Assembly: GCF_042665075.1 (NCBI RefSeq)
Contig: NZ_JBHTBR010000002.1
Location: forward strand, 1,178,001 to 1,242,000
Reading direction: 5' to 3'
From: Hirschia litorea
GTDB lineage: Bacteria > Pseudomonadota > Alphaproteobacteria > Caulobacterales > Hyphomonadaceae
DNA: 64,000 nucleotides
A model generated the notes under the pieces. The model saw only the letters and a list, made by a program, of their open reading frames with translations. It had not been told where the DNA came from and did no database searches. Both the position numbers and the translations under genes were made by a program. This document shows positions 43,991-53,043 of this stretch, in pieces; positions within the stretch are counted from its first letter, which is position 1; every line of letters starts with the position of its first letter.

Positions 43991-45966
43991 TACCGTCTTC
44001 CAAAAAGTCGTTCAATATCAGCGAGTTTCAACTCAACATAGGTTGGACGTCCGTGATTACATTGCCCCGAATGAGGTGTATCCTCCATTTGGCGAAGCAG
44101 TGAATTCATCTCTTCTCCGGTCAGGCGGCGACCGGCGCGCACGGAACCGCGACATGCCATATTCCCCATAACTTCCTCAAAGCGCTCCTTGAGAGCAAGC
44201 CCTGCATCATATTCGGCGAAATCATCAGCAAGATCGCGGATAAGTCCTGCAACATCCATCTCCCCAAATAAGGAAGGCGTGGCGCGCACTGCGATACAAC
44301 CAACACCAAAGGCTTCGATTTCTAAACCTAATTCAAGAAGTTCATCTGAGCGTGATAAAACCCTTACCGCTTCATCTTCAGAAAGTTCAACAATTTCAGG
44401 GATTAACAACGCTTGGCGGCGCACACCATCTTGTGCCATTTGGCGCTTCATACGCTCATAGACAAGGCGCTCATGTGCTGCATGTTGATCGACTATGACA
44501 ATACCATCTTGGGTTTGTGCAACCACATAGGTTTCATGCAATTGCGCCCGCGCAACCCCCAAAGGAAATCGGCTAACCTCTTGAGCGCGTTGGGATTCCA
44601 TCTCATTTGGCTCAACACGCGCAGACATGTTTTCAGTTGCTTCAAACGATCCGGCTTGCCCCTGATAATGCGGTGCAGGAGTCTCTTGTAGGCCAGCATT
44701 CAACCCTGTTGCCAAAATATATGTATCTATATCTGCTGCCGAAGGGCTTGGAGATGGCCGCCATTGGCCACCTGATGCTGGGCGCCCCATAGTGGATTGC
44801 AATACGTTTGTCCCTGGCAAGAACCCTGTCTGGTCCCCCTGCTGCCTTGCTTGTTGTTCCACGATGACCCTGCCCAGCGCATCCCCTGCTACCGTCGTGG
44901 ACGCACGGTGCCCCGCCGCTGCTAAGGTGTGACGAAGCGCACCGATCAAAAGACCGCGCACATTGCCCGGATCACGAAAGCGTACTTCAGTTTTTGCAGG
45001 GTGTACGTTCACATCCACAAACTCTGGATGCAGATCAACAAATAGCGCCGCCATCGGATGCCGATCACGCGCAAGGAAATCTTGATAGGCTGCACGGATC
45101 ACACCATTGAGCAATCTATCTTTCACAGGACGCCCATTCACAAACAAATATTGGTGCTGAGCATTTCCGCGATTGAGTGTCGGTAATCCGGCAAATCCAG
45201 TGACGTACACACCTTCACGTTCAGCATCTATTTCACATGCATTTTCGCGAAATTCTTTCCCCATGATCGCGCCTAAACGCTTTAAGCGCGCTTCTTCAAA
45301 TGCGCCCTCTTCTCCATTGAGGTTGATGAGTTTTCGACCGCCAGATTCAAGGATAAATCCAATATCCGCATTCGCCATAGCTAGGCGTTTTACCGTGTCA
45401 GTCAGCGCCATTGTTTCAGCGCGCTCAGACTTCATAAATTTCAGACGTGCAGGTGTGGCATAAAACAAATCACGCACTTCAATACGCGTTCCGCTTTGAG
45501 AGATGCCTGTCCATGCAGCCGGTGCTGGACCTTCTACATTGCCGCCCTCAATACGCAATTGATAAGCAGCATCTGCATTCTTCACCCGCGAAGTAATCGT
45601 CATACGCGAAACGGAACCAATGGACGGTAGCGCTTCACCGCGAAATCCAAGCGTATGAATGTTTAAAAGGTCAACACGTCCATCTTCATCTGCTTGTAGT
45701 TTAGATGTTGCGTGACGCTCAACAGCAATGGGTAATTCCTCAGGCGTCATACCCTTGCCGTCATCTTCAATGACCATACGGGTTAACCCGCCGCCTTCGA
45801 TTAGAATACGGACATTCTTTGCGCCAGCATCCAACGCATTCTCAATAAGCTCTTTTGCGGCTGCGGCTGGGCGTTCCACAACCTCACCTGCTGCTATGCG
45901 GTTAATCGCATCGGCTGGGAGACGGTGAATACAAGGTGGTGAATGTGAGGAAGTTGTATCGGGCAT
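43990..45966 (-). CDS. mutL: DNA mismatch repair protein MutL with endonuclease motif
   Basis: Couples mismatch recognition by MutS to strand removal. The 658-residue product has the GHKL ATPase motifs ENALDAGA, DDGKGM and GFRGEAL in the first 100 residues, a variable linker at about residues 340-440, and a C-terminal dimerisation domain with the nuclease motif DQHAAHERLVYE (DQHAx2Ex4E, from residue 493) and CNHGRPT. It should therefore nick DNA itself, as in organisms lacking MutH. Part of the conserved ileS-lspA-DUF3035-mutL strand. Confidence 0.96.
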   Translation of the reverse strand: MPDTTSSHSPPCIHRLPADAINRIAAGEVVERPAAAAKELIENALDAGAKNVRILIEGGGLTRMVIEDDGKGMTPEELPIAVERHATSKLQADEDGRVDLLNIHTLGFRGEALPSIGSVSRMTITSRVKNADAAYQLRIEGGNVEGPAPAAWTGISQSGTRIEVRDLFYATPARLKFMKSERAETMALTDTVKRLAMANADIGFILESGGRKLINLNGEEGAFEEARLKRLGAIMGKEFRENACEIDAEREGVYVTGFAGLPTLNRGNAQHQYLFVNGRPVKDRLLNGVIRAAYQDFLARDRHPMAALFVDLHPEFVDVNVHPAKTEVRFRDPGNVRGLLIGALRHTLAAAGHRASTTVAGDALGRVIVEQQARQQGDQTGFLPGTNVLQSTMGRPASGGQWRPSPSPSAADIDTYILATGLNAGLQETPAPHYQGQAGSFEATENMSARVEPNEMESQRAQEVSRFPLGVARAQLHETYVVAQTQDGIVIVDQHAAHERLVYERMKRQMAQDGVRRQALLIPEIVELSEDEAVRVLSRSDELLELGLEIEAFGVGCIAVRATPSLFGEMDVAGLIRDLADDFAEYDAGLALKERFEEVMGNMACRGSVRAGRRLTGEEMNSLLRQMEDTPHSGQCNHGRPTYVELKLADIERLFGRR

Positions 45967-46084
45967 ACGGCTAGCTTAGCTTGCCAGCCGATTCGCATAA
46001 AGGCCAGACAATAGGAATTGGCCTCATACCCTGTGTTCTATCTGTAAATTTAAGTGCAAAACTCAATTTACACTCTTATTGGAT

Positions 46085-46606
46085 TTACAGCCCTGGAAGT
46101 TTGCTGTCGCCCGCACGGCGTTTAATGATGACATCATCACCGCCTGTTGCATTATCAATCAATTCTTGCTCAAGGCGCGCTGCTTCATTTTCTGGGTCTA
46201 GCACAAGTGCTTTTTCATCATTGCCTTTGAAGAATAAAATCTTGTCAGACAAGCCTTCGCTTTTGCGCAATGTACCTGTGGCATCATAATCAACTTGGGC
46301 ACGTACTTTAGCATCAATGGCTTCACCGCCTGCTTTACGCACAAGTAAGCGTTCACCTTCTGACGCTTGACCGCCAAGTCTTTCACCAAACAAGATCGCG
46401 CGCGCTTGATCATCGCGTTGCAATTCTACCGGAATGCTCTCACCTGTTGCTGGTGGACGCAGATTGTATTCTGGCGGCACACTCAATGGCGCTTTACGTA
46501 CAACACGGAATTCATCTGGTGCGTTTGTTCCGCTGGATGAACATCCAGTTGCTGTCATCGCTGCGACTGAAATTGCGGCAGTCAAACCCAGTACTGTTTT
46601 TTTCAT
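46085..46606 (-). CDS. DUF3035 lipoprotein
   Basis: A 173-residue predicted lipoprotein. The N-terminal signal ends in the lipobox-like TATGC near residue 22; the mature start APDEFRVVRKAPLSVPPEYNLRPP-type sequence (residues 30-53) identifies the DUF3035 family. The rest is charged, probably helical and partly disordered. Function is unknown; the gene regularly follows lspA in alphaproteobacteria, as here. LspA would process its own neighbour's signal peptide. Confidence 0.87.
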   Translation of the reverse strand: MKKTVLGLTAAISVAAMTATGCSSSGTNAPDEFRVVRKAPLSVPPEYNLRPPATGESIPVELQRDDQARAILFGERLGGQASEGERLLVRKAGGEAIDAKVRAQVDYDATGTLRKSEGLSDKILFFKGNDEKALVLDPENEAARLEQELIDNATGGDDVIIKRRAGDSKLPGL

Positions 46607-46717
46607 CTATCACGCCTTTTAAAACACGTTGGAATTCAAATTCATTGTGTCATTGAATGACATAACGCATCGAACCCAGAAACACTTATATGCAGGATAA
46701 CCAGAAAGCTAGCCTGA

Positions 46718-47314
46718 TCAATCCTCTTTCACCAGCAACTGGTCAGCTATTAAGATAATTGCGCCCAATGAAATGGCCATATCCGCCACATTGAACACAT
46801 AGGGAAAACCTAATCCTAAAACACCATCTCCATTATAGATGGCTTTGTCCAACCAACCCAATGGTCCGCTTGTCGCTGGAAATGTGATTCCAAACCACGG
46901 ACCGGAAAAATCCATAAAATCAACTACGGCACCAAACCGCGCACGATCAATCATATTGCCCAAGGCTCCACCAATCACAAAGGCAAGCGCAAGTGCTGTT
47001 GACCAGCGATCAGCTTTTAACAACCAACCAGAAAAAACAACGACGATCACTAAAGTCACGGCGAATAATATCCAACGGCCAATACCGTCAGATTGCATCA
47101 TGCCGAAACTCATCCCGTAATTCCAAACCATAGACAGATCAAAACTCTGCGAGATTTCTATTTTCCCGCAATTGGGAACGCTGGAAAATAAACACCCCCG
47201 CGCGTTGAAAACATCATTGTTTAAAACCAATGCTTTGGTGAATTGATCAAGAATAAGCGAGAAAAGAGCAAGCGGACCTGCCCAGACCCAATAGCGGTTT
47301 GTTACCTGTATCAT
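46718..47314 (-). CDS. lspA: Lipoprotein signal peptidase
   Basis: Aspartic protease of the inner membrane that cleaves lipoprotein signal peptides. The 198-residue product has four hydrophobic helices and both catalytic Asp motifs, GGALGNMIDR near residue 120 and FNVADMAIS near residue 180. A periplasmic insert around residues 140-165 is longer than in E. coli LspA. Starts 29 bases after the ileS stop and is probably co-transcribed with ileS, the usual arrangement. Confidence 0.95.
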   Translation of the reverse strand: MIQVTNRYWVWAGPLALFSLILDQFTKALVLNNDVFNARGCLFSSVPNCGKIEISQSFDLSMVWNYGMSFGMMQSDGIGRWILFAVTLVIVVVFSGWLLKADRWSTALALAFVIGGALGNMIDRARFGAVVDFMDFSGPWFGITFPATSGPLGWLDKAIYNGDGVLGLGFPYVFNVADMAISLGAIILIADQLLVKED

Positions 47315-47343
47315 GCTCTTTCCTCTTTCGCTTTTGGCAAAAC

Positions 47344-50253
47344 CTAAGCGCTTTTATTCAGTTTATCCCAAGCCATAACAGCCTTGGCATCTCGCGGTGT
47401 AATGCCCGGGAATTCAGGCAAGGCTGTGGCAGGATCAAAAATCTTCCATGACCGCGCACACTTCACACCTTCAGCTTTTGCAGGCACGACACTCACACCT
47501 TCAACATCTGCCATTTTAAAAGCTGTCTCTGGAGATTTTCCAGATTTCAAATTGGCTTGCGACGTAATAAAGACATCCGCGCTCACTTCACCTTCAAATG
47601 CAGCCAACAGATCAGCGTCTTCCACATACACATCCGGCCCAGCTTCCAAGGATGACCCTATACGTTTTTCACGTCGTTCAATCTCCAAGGCTCCAAGCAC
47701 AACACGGCGTACTTTAAATATCTTGGCCCATTTTGCTGCTACAACTTCATTCTTCCATTCCGCTGGTACGTCTGGGAATTGGCGCAGGTGAACTGATCCC
47801 GCATCTGGGAAACGCAAGCGCCATGCTTCTTCACATGTAAACACCATTACGGGCGCAAACCATGCTGTGAGGCATTTGAACAATTCATCCATCACTGTGC
47901 GGCATGAGCGACGACGGATATCATCGGGTGCATCACAATAAAGGCTGTCTTTACGGATGTCGAAATAAACCGCTGACACATCATTATTGGTAAAGACTTG
48001 CAGCTCTTTAAATGCAGCTTGGAAATCATAAGCGGCAAATGCGGAACGTACCTTCGCATCAACTTCTGTTAGGCGGTGAAGCATCCACTGCTCAAGGCTT
48101 GGCATGTCCTCAACGGCAACACGCTCGCTTTCCTCAAAGCCATCCAAAGCTCCAAGCAGATAACGCATTGTGTTGCGAAGCTTGCGATAGCTTTCAATGT
48201 TGGCAGCGATGATATCCTTACCGAAGGCTGGATCGTCTGTGTAATCTGAGGAACCAACCCAGATACGCATGATTTCAGCGCCGTATTGGTTACATACTTC
48301 ATCTGGCTCGATACCATTGCCCGATGATTTGGACATTTTGCGACCATCTTGCGCAACCACAAACCCATGCGTGAGCACGCCTTCATATGGGGCGCGGCCA
48401 CGTGTGGCGCAGCTTTCTAGCAAGCTAGATTGGAACCAACCACGGTGTTGGTCAGACCCTTCTAAATACAAGTCAGCAGGCCATTTCAAACCACGTTTTT
48501 CGAGCGTGAAAGCGTGTGTTGTTCCTGAGTCAAACCAAACGTCGAGAATGTCAGTGACTTTTTCAAAATCTTCAGCGTTGTATTTGTCGCCCAAGAAGAT
48601 GTCTGAAGATGTCACAAACCATGCATCTGCACCGCCCTGCTCAACGGCGGCGACGATGCGATCATTCACATCGTTATCATTGAGTATAACACCGGTTTCT
48701 TTGTTGACGAATAAAGTTAGCGGTACACCCCACGCACGTTGACGCGAAATGAGCCAATCAGGACGCCCTTCCACCATTGAGCTTAGGCGCGCACGCCCGC
48801 GTTCAGGTGTGAATTTCGTTTGCGCGATAGCAGCCATTGCTTTTTCGCGAAGTGTTTTTCCGCTTTCATCAGCCACATCCATAGAGATGAACCATTGCGG
48901 CGTTGCACGGCGGATAACAGGCGCTTTTGAACGCCAAGAGTGTGCATCGCGAAGTGTGGTCATGCTGCGCGCGAGCAAATTGCCTTGTGCGATAAGCGCA
49001 TCCATCACGGCTTTATTGGCTTTACCATCTTGGCCGCGCTTCTTGCCATCTATGCGGATAACATCAAGACCTTCAAATCCCGGACATTCTTTTGTGTAAC
49101 ATCCAAAATCATCGAGTGTTTCAGGAATATCTGCTGTGGAATACCCATTGGCGAGCCAGACATTATAGTCATCCTCACCATGACTAGGCGCTGTGTGCAC
49201 AAAACCCGTACCCGCATCATCGGTGACATGATCCCCAGCAAGCATTGGCACGTCGAACTGGTAGCCACCAAGATCTGCGTCGCGAAGTGGGTGCGCAAGC
49301 GTCAAGCCTGATGGATCAACATCAGAAACGCGTTTCCAAGCTGCTGCTTTAGCGCCCTTCATGACACTTTCAACGAGTTTATCAGCCACGATGATCTTAT
49401 CGCCCGGTTTGATCCATGGCTCAAACGGCAGGTCGGCTTCTAATTCTGTACACTCAAACAAGCCATATGAAATGTTCGGGCTATAAGAGACTGCGCGGTT
49501 TGCAGGGATTGTCCAAGGCGTTGTTGTCCAGATAACGACACTAGCTTCGCCCTTGTGCGGACCATCAACTATTGGAAACTTCACCCAGATCACATTGGCT
49601 TTGCGGTCTTCATATTCAACTTCCGCTTCAGCAAGGGCTGTTTGCTCCACCGGAGACCACATCACAGGCTTAGACCCGCGACGCATTTGGCCAGACATGG
49701 CAACTTTGAGGAATTCTTCCACGATTGTCGCTTCAGACCCAAAGTCCATTGTTAGATAGGGATCTTCCCAGTTTCCGATAACACCGAGGCGTTTAAACTC
49801 TTCACGTTGAATGCCGACCCATTCAGTTGCGTAGGCGCGACACGCTTCGCGGAACTCAGAAGCATCAACATCGCGCTTGGCTTTACCCTTTTGGCGAAAT
49901 TGTTCTTCAACTTTCCATTCAATCGGCAAACCATGACAATCCCAACCCGGGATGTAATCAGCATCAAAACCTGACATTTGCTTAGTGCGCACAACAAGGT
50001 CTTTAAGGATTTTGTTCAGTGCGTGTCCCAAGTGTAAATGGCCGTTCGCATAGGGAGGGCCATCATGGATCATAAATTCTGGGCGGCCTTTGGCGTCTTC
50101 ACGCAGCGTTTCATACAGATTTTCTTCGTCCCACTTTGCTAGCCATGCTGGCTCAGCTTTGGGCAGACCTGCGCGCATAGGAAAGTCTGTCTTAGGAAGG
50201 AAAAGCGTTTCACGGTAATCGCGGCCTTCAGGAAGATTCGTGTCTTTGGACAT
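47344..50253 (-). CDS. ileS: Isoleucyl-tRNA synthetase
   Basis: Charges tRNA(Ile) with isoleucine. The 969-residue class I enzyme has the HIGH motif as HLHLGHAL near residue 75, the editing domain (TTPWTIPANRA near residue 245, GTGFVHTAPSHGEDDY), and the KMSKS loop GRKMSKSSGN near residue 645. The C-terminal zinc module looks degraded: KCARSW keeps one Cys where CxxC is usual, and the second Cys pair is missing. The gene is preceded by an Ile-rich leader ORF and competing hairpins, which suggests control by Ile-tRNA charging. Confidence 0.97.
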   Translation of the reverse strand: MSKDTNLPEGRDYRETLFLPKTDFPMRAGLPKAEPAWLAKWDEENLYETLREDAKGRPEFMIHDGPPYANGHLHLGHALNKILKDLVVRTKQMSGFDADYIPGWDCHGLPIEWKVEEQFRQKGKAKRDVDASEFREACRAYATEWVGIQREEFKRLGVIGNWEDPYLTMDFGSEATIVEEFLKVAMSGQMRRGSKPVMWSPVEQTALAEAEVEYEDRKANVIWVKFPIVDGPHKGEASVVIWTTTPWTIPANRAVSYSPNISYGLFECTELEADLPFEPWIKPGDKIIVADKLVESVMKGAKAAAWKRVSDVDPSGLTLAHPLRDADLGGYQFDVPMLAGDHVTDDAGTGFVHTAPSHGEDDYNVWLANGYSTADIPETLDDFGCYTKECPGFEGLDVIRIDGKKRGQDGKANKAVMDALIAQGNLLARSMTTLRDAHSWRSKAPVIRRATPQWFISMDVADESGKTLREKAMAAIAQTKFTPERGRARLSSMVEGRPDWLISRQRAWGVPLTLFVNKETGVILNDNDVNDRIVAAVEQGGADAWFVTSSDIFLGDKYNAEDFEKVTDILDVWFDSGTTHAFTLEKRGLKWPADLYLEGSDQHRGWFQSSLLESCATRGRAPYEGVLTHGFVVAQDGRKMSKSSGNGIEPDEVCNQYGAEIMRIWVGSSDYTDDPAFGKDIIAANIESYRKLRNTMRYLLGALDGFEESERVAVEDMPSLEQWMLHRLTEVDAKVRSAFAAYDFQAAFKELQVFTNNDVSAVYFDIRKDSLYCDAPDDIRRRSCRTVMDELFKCLTAWFAPVMVFTCEEAWRLRFPDAGSVHLRQFPDVPAEWKNEVVAAKWAKIFKVRRVVLGALEIERREKRIGSSLEAGPDVYVEDADLLAAFEGEVSADVFITSQANLKSGKSPETAFKMADVEGVSVVPAKAEGVKCARSWKIFDPATALPEFPGITPRDAKAVMAWDKLNKSA

Positions 50254-50280
50254 GTTTTTTATCTTTTGATTTTTTTAAAA

Positions 50281-50386
50281 GCAGAAAAATGGTTAGCGAG
50301 ATAACCCGGAACCGCTGCGTCGCACTCTCGTTTGCGCCGTTCAGCGGACCGGGCCAGTAATTCGGCCCAGAAGCGCTATTGGTCCG
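50281..50386 (-). promoter_or_regulatory. Candidate transcription attenuator of ileS
   Basis: On the minus strand CGGACC (50386-50381) pairs with GGTCCG (50350-50345) and GGGCC (50368-50364) with GGCCC (50355-50351). Alternatively CCCGG (50353-50349) pairs with CCGGG (50309-50305). The last hairpin, GGTTA (50306-50302) with TAACC (50295-50291), is followed by ATTTTT. The middle pairing excludes the other two, as in classical attenuation. The terminator stem is short. Confidence 0.5.
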
Positions 50387-50445
50387 ATATCTACACCAAT
50401 GACTGGCCCATATATCGCGATGGTTATGTGGTTCTGCATTTTCAT
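50341..50445 (-). CDS. Isoleucine-rich leader peptide upstream of ileS
   Basis: A 34-codon ORF starting MKMQNHITIAIYG and ending in TGA, 87 bases before the ileS start. Seven of 34 residues are Ile (positions 7, 9, 11, 16, 20, 23, 29), with codons ATA, ATC and ATT, plus several Val and Leu. A ribosome stalled at these codons would cover the first half of the attenuator hairpin that begins at codon 20. The start has only a weak ribosome-binding site (AAAG at about ten bases); the third codon is another ATG. Reported as a regulatory leader, not a stable protein; translation is not demonstrated. Confidence 0.5.
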   Translation of the reverse strand: MKMQNHITIAIYGPVIGVDIGPIALLGRITGPVR

Positions 50446-50600
50446 AAGCGCAGTCTTTAACAGGCTCGACACGGAGAGGAAAGAGAGAAGAGGTGTTTCA
50501 CAGGAACTCTATTACCTGTTTCATACAATATAACCGTACTTACAACGTTAAATCACCACACAAGTCAGAAAGGTCAGCCAGTTATCAAATGCCACTTCAC
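50446..50600. other. Upstream region of the ileS leader
   Basis: AT-rich stretch between the membrane protein gene and the leader ORF. It should hold the ileS promoter; on the minus strand TATATT and TATGAA are possible -10 elements, but no convincing -35 accompanies them. No gene seen. Confidence 0.35.
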
Positions 50601-50996
50601 TCAATCTGCTTTTAATTTATTACTTTCAACAAGTGTGTTGTGTATTTTCGCCGTTAGAACACAAGTACGACACACTGCCCAACCAATTCCACTCATAAGC
50701 AATCCACCAACGCTTGCACCTAACAACACAGAATATACCGATATCTCAGTTCCATATCTCGAACTATAATTACCAGCATCCAATAACAGAAAACCAGAAA
50801 CAAATGCAGCAATAAGACACAAAGCCATACAAGCTACAAAAAGCCCCTCAAATAATACAGCAAGACCACTTCCTTCTGCATCCGAATCATTTGCAGTTCC
50901 GGGTTGAATCAATTTGCCCTTATTATAATTTCTAGCATTCTCCGCCGACATGATAACTATTCCAGCCTCAGTCTGCACCCTTACTTTCTCAGTCAT
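50601..50996 (-). CDS. Small membrane protein of unknown function
   Basis: A 131-residue protein I do not recognise. A polar N-terminus of about 42 residues is followed by two long hydrophobic stretches (about residues 45-73 and 85-110), the second ending in VCRTCVL, and a short polar tail. Two membrane helices with both ends in the cytoplasm is the simplest reading. It lies between ribF and the ileS leader on the same strand, an insertion in an otherwise conserved ribF-ileS neighbourhood. Confidence 0.6.
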   Translation of the reverse strand: MTEKVRVQTEAGIVIMSAENARNYNKGKLIQPGTANDSDAEGSGLAVLFEGLFVACMALCLIAAFVSGFLLLDAGNYSSRYGTEISVYSVLLGASVGGLLMSGIGWAVCRTCVLTAKIHNTLVESNKLKAD

Positions 50997-51024
50997 AAAA
51001 TCCCCCCAGCCTCAATTAAAACTA

Positions 51025-51999
51025 TTATACGAAAGGCTTATCAGCAGATGCAAGTATCTGTTTTGCTTTGTTGGTGTCTTTGTGCATTTGCGCAATGAGC
51101 GGGTCTAAACCATCAAATTTGGCTTCAGGGCGCAAAAATTCCACAAACGCAACTTCAAGCTCTTTGCCGTAAAGGTCGCCATCAAAATCAAATAGGAAAA
51201 CTTCAAGCAGCGGATCACGATCACCCGTTGTGGGTGTACGGCCAAAATTTGCAACGCCCTGACGCCATTCTTGCTCGCCCTCAATTCGCGTCCACACAGC
51301 ATAAATGCCATGCTTGGGGTGCTGATAATCGGACAAATACATATTGGCTGTTGGAAATCCGATTGTGCGGCCACGTTTTTGTCCGTGCACCACATTTGCT
51401 TCAATAGTCCAATAATCCTTCATCATGAGACGCGCCGATTCCATATCGCCGGAAGCGATAAGTGCTCGAATTTGCGTCGAAGAGATTTTCAATTCTTCAC
51501 CATGCGCACCGGTTTCACGGTTGCGCGGTGTGATTTTATCAGTGACCAGAACCTCAAACCCTAACTCTTGGCCATAGGTTTGAAGCGTTGAAACATTGCC
51601 CATCCGCTTTTTGCCGTAACAAAAATCATATCCAACAGACACGGCCGACACGCCTAAACCATCGTGGAGGACTGTTTTAGCGAAGTCATGATCTGTGCGC
51701 TGAGCCATTTGTGCGTCGAAAGGTAGCGCAAAAGCGACATCCAAACCGCCCTGTTCGAGTATTTTAACCCGCCTTTTTAGACTCATGATTCGTTTTGATG
51801 GTGAATCAGGACTAAAAAAATTAAACGGCGTTGGGTCAAACATTAACACGCCAAGGGGCACATTTTTACTTTCACAAAGCTGTTTGAGCTTCTTTATGAC
51901 ACCTCGATGCCCGACATGCAGGCCATCAAAATTGCCAATCGCAACCCCCGCTCCCCGAACATTCTCGGGAAGATTTTCATATGTATGAAATAATTTCAT
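51025..51999 (-). CDS. ribF: Bifunctional riboflavin kinase/FAD synthetase
   Basis: Makes FMN and then FAD from riboflavin. The 324-residue product has the N-terminal nucleotidyltransferase domain with GNFDGLHVGHRGVI near residue 22 and the C-terminal flavokinase domain with KRGRTIGFPTANMYL near residue 205 and a late GVANFGRTPT. The frame opens 26 codons upstream, but homology starts at MKLFHTYENL and GAGGTGG precedes this ATG. Follows the MaoC gene, 40 bases away, on the same strand; the HAD-ribF-ileS grouping is common in alphaproteobacteria. Confidence 0.95.
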   Translation of the reverse strand: MKLFHTYENLPENVRGAGVAIGNFDGLHVGHRGVIKKLKQLCESKNVPLGVLMFDPTPFNFFSPDSPSKRIMSLKRRVKILEQGGLDVAFALPFDAQMAQRTDHDFAKTVLHDGLGVSAVSVGYDFCYGKKRMGNVSTLQTYGQELGFEVLVTDKITPRNRETGAHGEELKISSTQIRALIASGDMESARLMMKDYWTIEANVVHGQKRGRTIGFPTANMYLSDYQHPKHGIYAVWTRIEGEQEWRQGVANFGRTPTTGDRDPLLEVFLFDFDGDLYGKELEVAFVEFLRPEAKFDGLDPLIAQMHKDTNKAKQILASADKPFV

Positions 52000-52039
52000 A
52001 TTGGGTCGCCACCTCAAGCCACGCAGATCTTCAAAAAGA

Positions 52040-52468
52040 TTAGCTCTTGTTCTGACTTGGCACCATGACTTTCGCAATTCCTTGAATCACAACCTTGCCT
52101 TCAACAGTACACTTCACAGATAAAGTGACACGGTTTCCACGCGGCTGCATTTCAGAAACTTCCGCTCTTACCAATACCTTAGAGCCGATTACGACCGGAC
52201 GTTTGAAGCGCATATTCATCTCTGTGAATATCGCACCAGGGCCTGGAAGGTCGTTTCCAAGGATAGCTGAAATGTAAGAAGCCGTCAGCGCGCCATGCGC
52301 AATACGTGTTCCAAAAACAGTCGTTTTTGCGTATTCTTCGTCCATGTGTAGCGGGTTGTGGTCGCCAGACACGCGGGCAAAATCAATAACGTCTTGCTCT
52401 GTCACAAGGTGCTCAGTTTCATGAGCCATACCGATTTCAAGCTCTTCGTATGTCTTACCGGGTTTCAT
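52040..52468 (-). CDS. MaoC-family (R)-specific enoyl-CoA hydratase-like protein
   Basis: A 142-residue hot-dog-fold protein. SGDHNPLHMDEEYA near residue 33 carries the Asp and His catalytic pair of R-hydratases (PhaJ type), followed by FGTRIAHGALTASYIS. It probably hydrates trans-2-enoyl-CoA, or works in fatty acid or polyhydroxyalkanoate metabolism; the exact substrate cannot be told. GGAG precedes the ATG. Upstream of ribF on the same strand and possibly co-transcribed. Confidence 0.88.
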   Translation of the reverse strand: MKPGKTYEELEIGMAHETEHLVTEQDVIDFARVSGDHNPLHMDEEYAKTTVFGTRIAHGALTASYISAILGNDLPGPGAIFTEMNMRFKRPVVIGSKVLVRAEVSEMQPRGNRVTLSVKCTVEGKVVIQGIAKVMVPSQNKS

Positions 52469-52524
52469 TTTTGTAACTCCAAATCACACCGCAAACGCAG
52501 GGTCTAATACGTTAACGTTAATAC

Positions 52525-52542
52525 GGGAAATCATTATTTCCC
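52525..52542. repeat. Short perfect hairpin between divergent maoC-like and cheY-like genes
   Basis: GGGAAAT (52525-52531) and ATTTCCC (52536-52542) form a seven-base-pair stem with loop CATT. It could lie in either 5' leader. Function unknown. Confidence 0.35.
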
Positions 52543-52616
52543 TTCACGGTTTATTTGCCTTGTTCAGTTATGACTAGCCCCAACAGAAAACTTTAGCCGC
52601 CTTGAAGGAGATTCCC

Positions 52617-53003
52617 ATGGCTGTCGATCTGTCGATGCCTGTTCTGGTCGTGGATGACTATAAAACGATGATTCGTATTATTACGAACCTTCTGAAGCAA
52701 CTTGGTTTCCAAAACATCGAAGATGCTGCGGACGGCCAAGAAGCCTTAGCCAAGATGCAGGGCAATAATTATGGTCTGGTCATATCTGACTGGAACATGG
52801 AGCCAATGACCGGATATGAGCTGCTACGCGAAGTTCGTGCTGACGACAAGCTAAAAGCAACACCGTTCATCATGGTAACTGCAGAATCTAAAACAGAAAA
52901 CGTGATCGCAGCTAAAAAAGCTGGTGTGAACAACTACATTGTGAAGCCATTTAACGCGGCGACACTTAAAGGCAAAATTACTGCCGTACTCGGTGAATTT
53001 TAA
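52617..53003 (+). CDS. CheY-like single-domain response regulator
   Basis: A 128-residue receiver domain, phosphorylated by a histidine kinase. VLVVDDYKTM carries the acidic pocket (Asp-Asp), VISDWNMEPMTG near residue 55 the phospho-Asp, MVTAESKTENV the conserved Thr and YIVKPFN near residue 105 the Lys-Pro. It resembles chemotaxis CheY, where the phosphorylated form binds the flagellar switch. The ATG at 52617 follows GGAG. The next gene, 40 bases on, encodes a CheZ-type phosphatase, which should dephosphorylate it. Confidence 0.92.
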   Translation: MAVDLSMPVLVVDDYKTMIRIITNLLKQLGFQNIEDAADGQEALAKMQGNNYGLVISDWNMEPMTGYELLREVRADDKLKATPFIMVTAESKTENVIAAKKAGVNNYIVKPFNAATLKGKITAVLGEF

Positions 53004-53043
53004 GACCCCTTACCGGGAAAAATAACCGTATGGGAGGGATATT

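Noticed and set aside
50289..50360. Plus-strand ORF of 23 codons (starting MVSEITRN) opposite the ileS leader
   Set aside because: Considered as an alternative peptide; it has no SD and no downstream gene on that strand, while the minus-strand ORF faces ileS and is Ile-rich. Not excluded, only less likely.
52512..52521. TTAACGTTAA as a CtrA site upstream of the cheY-like gene
   Set aside because: CtrA sites have seven bases between the TTAA half-sites; here there are two.
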